The notes under the pieces are model-generated. The model was not told the DNA's origin and ran no database searches. It saw nothing but the letters and a program-made list of their open reading frames with translations. 42,443 bases of DNA from positions 1-42,443 of the forward strand of contig JANYDM010000070.1 of NCBI GenBank assembly GCA_025363575.1, given 5' to 3'. Both the position numbers and the translations under genes were made by a program. Numbering within the stretch: position 1 is the first letter of the stretch; the number at the start of each line of letters is the position of its first letter. Source of the DNA: Betaproteobacteria bacterium. GTDB taxonomy: Bacteria > Pseudomonadota > Gammaproteobacteria > Burkholderiales > SG8-41. Shown piece after piece: positions 26,711 to 33,841 of this stretch.

Positions 26711-27727
26711 TCAGCCCCACACTTCCCTGAACACACGCAGAAAGTTGCCGCCAAGAAGTTTTTTGATCAGCTCGCGGTCGTAGCCGTGCTGCAAAAACGC
26801 AGCGACAAGATTCGTGAGGTCGGATTTTTTGCTGAAACCTTCCACGCGGCGATTGCCATACGTCGATTTGCCGGTGGCTTCGGGATAGAACCATGGCGTA
26901 GACCAATTAGCTTTCGTCTTGCTGTCGAACATGTCGGTGCCCAATCCGACATGCTCGGGGCCGACCAGTTTAAGCGCGTGATCGAAATGCGCGATGTAGT
27001 CGTCCACGGTTGGCGCACGGTCCGTGCACATCAGCGTGCCCAGCGGCGTGATGCCGATGACGCCGCCACGCTCGGCGACTGCTTGCATTTGTTCATCCGT
27101 CGCCGACCGCGGATTGTCCACGATGGCGCGCGCCGCGGTGTGTGAGATCAGAATAGGCTTGGCCGAGTGGCGCGCTGTGTCCAGCGTCGTATTGATGCCA
27201 ACGTGGGCGCAGTCGAGCACGATGCCGAGCCGGTTGCATTCTCTTACGATCTGGATGCCGAAGTGGGTGAGTCCGCGGTTCTCCGGCTCGAGGCAGCCGT
27301 CGCCGAGATAGTTCCGCTCCATGTAAGTCATTTGCAGCACGCGCAATCCCAGCTTGTGCAGTATGCGCACGCGGCTGCGGTCCTGGTCGATGAAGCTGGG
27401 GCTTTGCACGCCCAATATGACTGCGAGCTGCCCGTTTTGTTTGGCCGCGACAATGTCGGCGCTGGTCTCGACGAGGCGGGCCTTGGGGCTGATGTCGAAA
27501 TAGATCAGGTTCTCGTTGACGGCTTTGAGCGTTTCCTCATACGTGGGTGTGTACGTAGGTTCCGATACCAGGGTTGAATTCATCGCGGTCCAGCCGTAAC
27601 CGACGAGTTGCTCCTCGTAGGTGCCGTCGGCGACGTGTGGCGTGGGATGCACGATAGAACCGCCCATGCCGTCGATGACTATCGCTTCCTTGAGGATGTC
27701 GCGCGCTTCAGCCGGATAATCAGGCAT
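26711..27727 (-). CDS. Peptidase M19 (membrane dipeptidase) family protein with altered metal site
   Basis: The 338-residue protein has the M19/renal dipeptidase TIM-barrel layout: an opening AIVIDGMGGS strand, LAVILGVQSP at residue 101, LDCAHVGINT (His175), ILISHTAARAIVDN (His196), GGVIGITPL and VGLGTDMFDS, followed by the C-terminal LTNLVAAFLQHGY helix. In characterised M19 enzymes the metals are held by an N-terminal His-x-Asp (DGHxD), a bridging Glu and two His. Here the first motif reads DGMGG, with neither residue, and the Glu position appears to be Gln108. The two later His are kept. It may have lost one zinc or use His27/His31 instead, so dipeptidase activity is doubtful. There is no signal peptide. 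It lies upstream of mdh, same strand, and is divergent from a Bug receptor gene. Confidence 0.8.
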   Translation of the reverse strand: MPDYPAEARDILKEAIVIDGMGGSIVHPTPHVADGTYEEQLVGYGWTAMNSTLVSEPTYTPTYEETLKAVNENLIYFDISPKARLVETSADIVAAKQNGQLAVILGVQSPSFIDQDRSRVRILHKLGLRVLQMTYMERNYLGDGCLEPENRGLTHFGIQIVRECNRLGIVLDCAHVGINTTLDTARHSAKPILISHTAARAIVDNPRSATDEQMQAVAERGGVIGITPLGTLMCTDRAPTVDDYIAHFDHALKLVGPEHVGLGTDMFDSKTKANWSTPWFYPEATGKSTYGNRRVEGFSKKSDLTNLVAAFLQHGYDRELIKKLLGGNFLRVFREVWG

Positions 27728-27868
27728 GGCCTTCCTTTCGTTTATTGCGTCTGCCAGAGGGAGAGCCGGTAAGCGCGATCGATATCTCGAAGCGGTGCGG
27801 CGCGACCGGTATTTTTTGGAATTATACTAAAGCTTGTCCCATCGATTTTCGCCTTGAACGGAGCAAGC

Positions 27869-28831
27869 ATGCCATGTATCAGAAGTAGCGCCGTATGCTG
27901 TGCCGTAATCGCCCTGAGCAGCGCACCGTCGTCTGCGCAAAACTTCCCCGCGCACGCCATACGATTGGTGATTCCGTTTGCGCCGGGGGGCGGCGCCGAC
28001 ATTGCGGGCCGCATATTCGCTCAGCGCCTGACCGAGCAACTCGGGCAGAGCGTGGTGCCCGATAATCGCGCCGGCGCCGGCGGTAACGTCGGCGCTGAAG
28101 TGACTGCCAAGGCGGCGCCCGACGGCTATACCGTTCTGCTTACAACCAATTCCATCGTCGTAAACGTGTCGCTCTACCCGAAGCTCAACTACAGCCTCAA
28201 AGAACTGGCACCGATTACGCTGTCCGCGACGATTCCATTGGTTCTGGTCACGCATCCCTCCGTGCCCGCGAAATCCGTGAAGGAATTGATCGCGCTTGCC
28301 AGGCAGCGTAAAGGCGGACTCAACTTCGGATCGAACGGCAGCGGCACCACCAGTCATTTGTCGGGAGTCCTATTGAACAGTATGGCCGGCATAGACGCGG
28401 TGCATATTCCTTATCGCGGCGGCGGCGCGGTGATGACGGCGCTGCTGTCGGGCGAGGTGGATATGGGCTTTTCGGTGACTCTGGTCGTTCAGCCGTACAT
28501 CCGGATGGGCCGCCTGCGCGCAATTGCAGTGACGACCTTGAAGCCCGCTGCGACCATGCCGGACGTTCCCACGCTGAATTCGTTTTACCCTGGCTTCGAA
28601 ACGAATGTGTGGCACGGATTTTTCGCACCAGCCGGGACGCCGGCGCCGGTACTGGCACGTTTGCACGACGAAATCGTCAAGGCACTGCAATCGCCGCAGG
28701 TGCGTGCTGCACTGGAGCGAGACGGCGCGGAGCCTGTGGGCACTGGCAGCAGCGAGTTTGCGTCCATCATCGCGAAAGACATCGATAAGTACGCCAGGCT
28801 GGTACGGATTTCCGGCGCGAAGCCGGAATAG
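27869..28831 (+). CDS. Bug-family (tripartite tricarboxylate transporter) periplasmic substrate-binding protein
   Basis: The 320-residue product has a signal peptide ending near SSAPSSAQ, then IRLVIPFAPGGGADIAGRI, AAPDGYTVLLTTNSI, NFGSNGSGTTSHLSGVLLN and HIPYRGGGAVMTALLSGEVD, all Bug-family signatures. ATG 27869 has GGAG five bases upstream; TTG 27854 is a weaker alternative. As with the receptor at 2378-3340, no TctA/TctB permease is in the window. It is divergent from the M19 gene, and the 141 bases between them hold a possible TATACT (27823-27828) without a clear -35. Its position beside the sdh operon may mean it brings in a TCA-related carboxylate, but Bug ligands cannot be predicted from sequence at this level. 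Confidence 0.92.
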   Translation: MPCIRSSAVCCAVIALSSAPSSAQNFPAHAIRLVIPFAPGGGADIAGRIFAQRLTEQLGQSVVPDNRAGAGGNVGAEVTAKAAPDGYTVLLTTNSIVVNVSLYPKLNYSLKELAPITLSATIPLVLVTHPSVPAKSVKELIALARQRKGGLNFGSNGSGTTSHLSGVLLNSMAGIDAVHIPYRGGGAVMTALLSGEVDMGFSVTLVVQPYIRMGRLRAIAVTTLKPAATMPDVPTLNSFYPGFETNVWHGFFAPAGTPAPVLARLHDEIVKALQSPQVRAALERDGAEPVGTGSSEFASIIAKDIDKYARLVRISGAKPE

Positions 28832-28875
28832 GTAACTTGTTAGAGCCGGGTTTCGCGGCCGCTTTTTGCCGCAGC

Positions 28876-28904
28876 TTTTGCGATGCACCAATTGCTGCTA
28901 AAAT
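28876..28904 (+). promoter_or_regulatory. Putative promoter of the sdh operon
   Basis: TAAAAT at 28899-28904 lies 85 bases before the sdhC ATG, with TTTTGC (28876-28881) at a 17-base spacing or TTGCGA (28878-28883) at 15. It is in the only sizeable gap (157 bases) before the operon. Motif-only call. Confidence 0.35.
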
Positions 28905-28988
28905 TGTGGCTTCCGGCAGCTCAACGTTGTAACCGCACTGTGCAAGCTGGCGAAGCGCGCAGTAAACCTCCAAACCGGCCATGCAGAC

Positions 28989-29360
28989 ATGACTACGCGT
29001 CCTAAATATCTCAATCTCACACAGATACGCCTGCCGTTGCCGGCTTTCGTATCGATCATGCATCGCGTGAGCGGTGCATTTTTGTTTCTGGCGTTGCCGG
29101 TGCTGCTGTTCTGGTGGCAGGCGAGCCTCACATCGGCCGAAACATATGCCGCCCTGAAGTCGTGCGCGTCATCGCCGCTTGCCAAGCTGTGCCTGATCGC
29201 GCTGCTCTGGGCCTATCTGCATCATTTTTGCGCGGGCGTCCGTCATCTGGCATGCGACATCGATCTGGGCACCGAGTTGCCGTCGGCTCGCATCGCGAGC
29301 TGGATGGTGCTGGCGGTGAGCATAGGCCTGACCGCGGTGATCGGAGCGCGCTTATGGTAA
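28989..29360 (+). CDS. sdhC: Succinate dehydrogenase cytochrome b556 subunit
   Basis: SdhC is one of the two membrane anchors of complex II and helps bind heme b and ubiquinone. The 123-residue protein has three membrane helices. The conserved motif SIMHRVSGAFLFL (family HR.SG, quinone site) precedes helix 1, and LHHFCAGVRHLACD in helix 2 contains the heme-ligand His. The N-terminal RPKYLNLTQIRLPLPA is typical of betaproteobacterial SdhC. Its stop overlaps the sdhD start by seven bases (ATGGTAA), so the two anchors are probably translated together. Confidence 0.95.
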   Translation: MTTRPKYLNLTQIRLPLPAFVSIMHRVSGAFLFLALPVLLFWWQASLTSAETYAALKSCASSPLAKLCLIALLWAYLHHFCAGVRHLACDIDLGTELPSARIASWMVLAVSIGLTAVIGARLW

Positions 29361-29701
29361 AACGCGAAGTTGTCGGCGCCCATTATGGTTTGCGCGACTG
29401 GCTCGCGCAGCGCATCACCGCGATCGTGATGGCGCTGTATACGATACTGATCGTCGTTCTCCTGCTGTCCGCTTCCGAGCTCGACTACGCGTCGTGGCGC
29501 CAGCTGTTCGTCCCGCAGTGGATGAAATTCGCCACGCTGCTGTGCCTGCTCAGCCTGTATTTTCACGCGTGGGTCGGCGTGCGCAACATATTCATGGATT
29601 ACATCAAGCACAGCGCGTTGCGGCTGGCGCTGTATGGAATCGTCATCGCGGCGTTGATCGTCTACGCGGCGTGGTCGGCACAGATATTGTGGAGCATATA
29701 A
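29354..29701 (+). CDS. sdhD: Succinate dehydrogenase membrane anchor subunit
   Basis: The 115-residue hydrophobic protein has three membrane helices. GAHYGLRDWLAQRITAIVM is the usual SdhD start (conserved Trp and Arg before helix 1), and SLYFHAWVGVRNIFMDYIK in the middle contains the expected heme-ligand His and the Asp-Tyr that faces the quinone site. ATG 29354 overlaps the end of sdhC; the open frame before it is only the shifted sdhC sequence. sdhA starts four bases after its stop. Confidence 0.94.
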   Translation: MVKREVVGAHYGLRDWLAQRITAIVMALYTILIVVLLLSASELDYASWRQLFVPQWMKFATLLCLLSLYFHAWVGVRNIFMDYIKHSALRLALYGIVIAALIVYAAWSAQILWSI

Positions 29702-29705
29702 ATCA

Positions 29706-31466
29706 ATGACGATCGCAAAAAGACAGTTTGATGCGGTAGTCGTCGGCGCCGGCGGCTCAGGGTTGCGCGCGGCGCTCCAGCTGTCCGAAGCCAATCTGAA
29801 GGTCGCGGTATTGTCGAAAGTGTTTCCGACGCGTTCGCATACCGTCGCGGCACAGGGAGGCGTCGCTGCTTCGCTCGGCAATGACGGCGACGACAACTGG
29901 CATTGGCACATGTTCGATACCGTCAAAGGGTCGGACTATCTCGGTGACCAGGACGCGATCGAGTTCATGTGCCGCAAGGCGAACGAAGCCGTCTACGAGC
30001 TCGAGCATTTCGGCATGCCGTTCGACCGCACGCCCGACGGCCGCATCTATCAACGGCCGTTCGGCGGCCAGACGCGAAATTACGGCGAAGGCCCGGTCAA
30101 GCGCTCGTGCGCGGCCGCCGACCGCACCGGTCATGCGATGCTGCATACGCTGTACCAGCGCAACGTGCGCGCGCACACGCAGTTTTTCGTCGAGTGGATG
30201 GCGCTCGACCTGATCCGTGGCCAGGACGGCGACGTGCTCGGCGTTGTGGCGATGGAAATGGAAACCGGCGAAGTGATGATGCTGCAGGCCAAAGCGACTT
30301 TGCTCGCCACCGGTGGTGCTGGCCGAATTTATTCGGCCAGCACCAATGCCTTCATCAACACCGGCGACGGCCTCGGCATGGCGGCGCGTGCCGGTATCCC
30401 TCTCGAAGACATGGAGTTCTGGCAATTTCACCCGACGGGAGTGGCGGGCGCGGGCGTATTGATTACGGAAGGCGTGCGCGGTGAGGGCGGTTTCCTGCTG
30501 AACAAGAACGGCGAGCGCTTCATGGAGCGCTACGCGCCGACGGTCAAGGACCTGGCGTCGCGCGACGTGGTGTCGCGCGCAATGGCGACCGAAATCAAGG
30601 AAGGGCGCGGCGCCGGCAAAGACGGCGAATACATATTGCTGAAGCTCGACCATCTCGGCGCCGAAGTGATCGACAAGCGTTTGCCGGGCATACGCGAGAT
30701 CGCGATGAAGTTCGCCAACGTCGATTGCACCAAGGACCCCATCCCAGTGGTGCCGACGTGCCACTATCAGATGGGCGGCGTGCCGGCGAACATGCACGGC
30801 CAGGTTTACATTCCCGACGGGGCAAACGAGAACATCGTGCGCGGGCTGTATGCGGCCGGCGAGTGCTCGTGCGTATCGGTGCATGGCGCGAACCGGCTCG
30901 GCACCAATTCGCTGCTGGATCTGCTCGTGTTCGGCAAATCCGCGGCGGAGCAGGTGATACGCGATATTGCCGGCGACAAAACGTTCAGGGATTTGCCGAA
31001 AGACGCCGCCGACAGGCCGCTTGCGCGGCTCGCGCGGCTTGACAGCGCGACCTCGGGCGAAAGCGTGGCCGAAGTCGGCGCGGAAATGCGTCGCACCATG
31101 CAGTTGCATTGCGGCGTGTTCCGCTTTCCCGACAGTCTCGCGGACGGCGTGCGCAAGATGCTGGCCGTCGCCGAGCGCGTCAAAAGCACGTTCATCAAGG
31201 ACAAGAGCAAGGTCTTCAACACGGCGCGGCTCGAAGCGCTCGAACTCGACAATCTGGTCGAAACCGCGCTGTCGACCATGATTTCGGCGAACGCCCGCAC
31301 GGAAAGCCGCGGCGCGCACGACCGCAGCGACCATCATGAGCGCGACGATGCCAACTGGATGAAGCACACGTTCTGGTTCAAGGACGGCAACCGCCTGCAA
31401 TACAAGCCGGTCAAGCTGAAGCCGTTGACTGTCGAATCGTTCCAACCCAAACCCCGTGTCTATTAA
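29706..31466 (+). CDS. sdhA: Succinate dehydrogenase flavoprotein subunit
   Basis: SdhA oxidises succinate to fumarate at a covalent FAD on the cytoplasmic face of the membrane. The 586-residue product has the dinucleotide motif VVVGAGGSGLRAAL, the FAD-linked His45 in RSHTVAAQGG, the substrate segment EFWQFHPTGVAGAG, the catalytic Arg region RGEGGFLLN, the PTCHYQMGGVPAN loop and the second FAD contact AAGECSCVSVHGANRLGTNS. The C-terminal DDANWMKHTF is typical. Length and motifs agree with proteobacterial SdhA. It is followed by sdhB after 18 bases. Confidence 0.98.
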   Translation: MTIAKRQFDAVVVGAGGSGLRAALQLSEANLKVAVLSKVFPTRSHTVAAQGGVAASLGNDGDDNWHWHMFDTVKGSDYLGDQDAIEFMCRKANEAVYELEHFGMPFDRTPDGRIYQRPFGGQTRNYGEGPVKRSCAAADRTGHAMLHTLYQRNVRAHTQFFVEWMALDLIRGQDGDVLGVVAMEMETGEVMMLQAKATLLATGGAGRIYSASTNAFINTGDGLGMAARAGIPLEDMEFWQFHPTGVAGAGVLITEGVRGEGGFLLNKNGERFMERYAPTVKDLASRDVVSRAMATEIKEGRGAGKDGEYILLKLDHLGAEVIDKRLPGIREIAMKFANVDCTKDPIPVVPTCHYQMGGVPANMHGQVYIPDGANENIVRGLYAAGECSCVSVHGANRLGTNSLLDLLVFGKSAAEQVIRDIAGDKTFRDLPKDAADRPLARLARLDSATSGESVAEVGAEMRRTMQLHCGVFRFPDSLADGVRKMLAVAERVKSTFIKDKSKVFNTARLEALELDNLVETALSTMISANARTESRGAHDRSDHHERDDANWMKHTFWFKDGNRLQYKPVKLKPLTVESFQPKPRVY

Positions 31467-31484
31467 GGCGCAGAGGAAGCAGCG

Positions 31485-32180
31485 ATGAAATTCTCGATCT
31501 ATCGTTACAACCCGGACGTCGACGCGCAGCCGCGCATGCAGGACTACGATATCGCGCTCGAGCCGACCGACCGCATGCTGCTCGACGCCCTGATCCGCAT
31601 CAAGGAAAAAGACGACACGCTGTCGCTGCGCCGCTCATGCCGCGAAGGCGTTTGCGGTTCGGACGCGATGAACATCAACGGCAAGAACGGACTCGCCTGC
31701 ATTACCAAGTTAGCCGACGTCAAAGAACCGGTCATGATACGGCCGCTGCCGGGTCTGCCGGTGATCCGCGACCTGATCGTCGACATGTCGCAATTCTTCA
31801 AGCAGTACCATTCGATCAAGCCGTACTTGCAGAATGAAACGCCCGCGCCCGAGAAAGAGCGCCTGCAGTCGCCGGCAGACCGCGAAGAGTTGAATGGCCT
31901 CTACGAATGCATCCTGTGCGCGTGCTGCTCGACGTCATGTCCGTCGTTCTGGTGGAATCCGGACAAGTTCGTCGGCCCGGCGGGACTGCTGCAGGCTTAC
32001 CGTTTCATCGCCGACACGCGCGACCAGGCCATCAACGAGCGTCTCGACAATCTCGAAGATCCGTATCGCCTGTTCCGCTGCCATTCGATCATGAACTGCG
32101 TCGATGTCTGTCCCAAAGGGCTCAATCCCACGCGCGCGATCGGCAAAATCAAAGAATTAATGGTCAAGCGCGCTGTCTAG
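31485..32180 (+). CDS. sdhB: Succinate dehydrogenase iron-sulfur subunit
   Basis: SdhB passes electrons from FAD to quinone through three clusters. In the 231-residue product the [2Fe-2S] ligands lie in [12 protein letters not shown] and the following GLAC; the ferredoxin-like half has [16 protein letters not shown] and [17 protein letters not shown], giving the [4Fe-4S] and [3Fe-4S] ligands. Length is standard. It ends six bases before sdhE. Confidence 0.98.
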   Translation: MKFSIYRYNPDVDAQPRMQDYDIALEPTDRMLLDALIRIKEKDDTLSLRRSCREGVCGSDAMNINGKNGLACITKLADVKEPVMIRPLPGLPVIRDLIVDMSQFFKQYHSIKPYLQNETPAPEKERLQSPADREELNGLYECILCACCSTSCPSFWWNPDKFVGPAGLLQAYRFIADTRDQAINERLDNLEDPYRLFRCHSIMNCVDVCPKGLNPTRAIGKIKELMVKRAV

Positions 32181-32186
32181 TCTGCG

Positions 32187-32462
32187 ATGACCGCGATTAC
32201 CGCTGGGGAATTGGGCAAGGTCCGCTGGCATTGCCGCCGCGGCTTGCTCGAACTCGACCTGATACTGGAGCAATTCAACAGCCGGCACCTCATGGAGCTG
32301 GACGCCGGGCAGCTCGCGCGGTTCAAGGAATTGCTCGCTTTCTCCGATAATGACCTGCTGGACGTCGTCATGGGGCGCGCTGCCGCGCCTGAACACCGCT
32401 ACGACGAAATTCTGCAGTTGCTTGGACGCCCTGAAACGGGGCGTTACTTGTCGTCGCAATAG
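32187..32462 (+). CDS. sdhE: FAD assembly factor SdhE
   Basis: SdhE promotes covalent attachment of FAD to SdhA. The 91-residue product has the family's WHCRRGLLELDLIL motif (the conserved RGxxE region that contacts SdhA), an acidic DLLDVVMGR segment and the usual helical-bundle length. ATG 32187 lies six bases after the sdhB stop, so it is made together with its target flavoprotein. Confidence 0.93.
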   Translation: MTAITAGELGKVRWHCRRGLLELDLILEQFNSRHLMELDAGQLARFKELLAFSDNDLLDVVMGRAAAPEHRYDEILQLLGRPETGRYLSSQ

Positions 32463-32469
32463 CAATACC

Positions 32470-32497
32470 TTGACGTATAATTATTGCCCTCTAAGTT
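32470..32497 (+). promoter_or_regulatory. Putative internal promoter(s) before gltA
   Basis: The 56 bases between sdhE and gltA contain a perfect TATAAT (32476-32481) lacking a good -35, and an overlapping alternative, TTGACG (32470-32475) with TAAGTT (32492-32497) at 16-base spacing. Either would allow gltA to be expressed apart from sdh. The gltA ribosome site GGAGAA follows at 32509-32514. Confidence 0.45.
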
Positions 32498-32518
32498 TAC
32501 GAATTCGCGGAGAATTTC

Positions 32519-33817
32519 ATGGCTGAGAAACTTGCAACCCTCACTTTTACCGACGGCACGCCGGCAATCGATTTTCCGGTAGTGGCAGGGTCGGTCGGAC
32601 CGGACGTGATCGACATCCGTCCGCTCTACGCGAAATCGAAGAAATTCACCTACGACCCCGGGTTCCTGTCGACTGCCAGCTGTTCGTCGAAGATCACCTT
32701 CATCGACGGCGACGAAGGGATTTTGATGTACCGCGGTTATCCGATCGAGCAGCTCGCCGAGAACTGCAACTTTCTCGAGGTCGCCTATCTCATCCTTAAC
32801 GGCGAATTGCCGAACCCGACGCAAAAAATTGAATTCGACACCACCGTGATGCATCACACGATGGTGCACGAGCAGCTCTCGCGTTTCTATTCGGGGTTCC
32901 GCCGCGACGCGCATCCGATGGCCGTGCTCTGCGGCGTGGTCGGTGCCTTGTCCGCTTTCTATCACGACTCGCTCAACATCAACGATCCGCGCAGCCGCGA
33001 GATATCGGCGTTTCGCCTGATCGCGAAGCTGCCGACGATCACGGCCATGTGCTACAAGTACAACGTCGGCATGCCGTTCATGTACCCGAAGAACAAGCTG
33101 TCGTACGTCGAAAATTTCCTCTACATGATGTTCGGCAACCCGTGCGAGGAATACAAGCCGAACCCGATCCTGACCAAGGCCATCGACCGCATCCTGATCC
33201 TGCATGCAGACCACGAGCAGAATGCGTCGACTTCGACGGTTCGCACCGCCGGTTCTTCGGGCGCCAACCCGTTTGCGTGCATCGCTTCCGGCATTGCCAG
33301 CCTGTGGGGCCCGGCGCACGGCGGCGCGAACGAAGCCGTGCTCAAGATGCTCGAAGAAATCGGCGACGAAAAGAACATCGGGCCGTACATCAAGCGCGTC
33401 AAGGACAAGGGCGATCATTCCGTGCTTTATGGCTTCGGCCATCGCGTCTACAAGAATTACGATCCGTGCGCGAAGCTGATCCAGAAAACCTGCCACGAAG
33501 TGCTCGACGAACTCGACCTGAAAGACGACAAGTTGTTCAAGCTTGCAATGGCGCTCGAAAAAATCGCGCTCGAGGACGAGTATTTCGTCTCGCGCAAGCT
33601 TTATCCGAACGTCGATTTTTATTCCGGCATCGTCTATAAGGCGCTCGGTATTCCGACCACCATGTTTACCGCGCTGTTTGCGGTCGCGCGCACGGTGGGC
33701 TGGATCGCGCAGTGGAACGAAATGATCGGCGATCCCGATCAGAAGATCGCGCGTCCGCGGCAGCTTTACACCGGCTACGGCAGGCGTGAATTCGTGCCCA
33801 TGGGCAAGCGCAAATAA
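32519..33817 (+). CDS. gltA: Citrate synthase (type II)
   Basis: GltA condenses acetyl-CoA and oxaloacetate to open the TCA cycle. The 432-residue product is of the hexameric, Gram-negative type: an N-terminal beta domain with [40 protein letters not shown], the active-site His of [14 protein letters not shown], the [12 protein letters not shown] loop, [11 protein letters not shown] with the second His, and the catalytic Asp in [15 protein letters not shown]. It is clearly distinct from PrpC on the other strand, which lacks the N-terminal domain. An internal promoter seems to lie just upstream, and odhA follows after 24 bases. Confidence 0.98.
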   Translation: MAEKLATLTFTDGTPAIDFPVVAGSVGPDVIDIRPLYAKSKKFTYDPGFLSTASCSSKITFIDGDEGILMYRGYPIEQLAENCNFLEVAYLILNGELPNPTQKIEFDTTVMHHTMVHEQLSRFYSGFRRDAHPMAVLCGVVGALSAFYHDSLNINDPRSREISAFRLIAKLPTITAMCYKYNVGMPFMYPKNKLSYVENFLYMMFGNPCEEYKPNPILTKAIDRILILHADHEQNASTSTVRTAGSSGANPFACIASGIASLWGPAHGGANEAVLKMLEEIGDEKNIGPYIKRVKDKGDHSVLYGFGHRVYKNYDPCAKLIQKTCHEVLDELDLKDDKLFKLAMALEKIALEDEYFVSRKLYPNVDFYSGIVYKALGIPTTMFTALFAVARTVGWIAQWNEMIGDPDQKIARPRQLYTGYGRREFVPMGKRK

Positions 33818-33841
33818 GCGCGCTTCCCGGAGCGACGCGCC

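Noticed and set aside
28846..28876. GC-rich GCGGCCGC followed by TTTTT after the second Bug gene, considered as a terminator
   Set aside because: No convincing stem precedes the T-run; the palindrome alone is too short with no loop.
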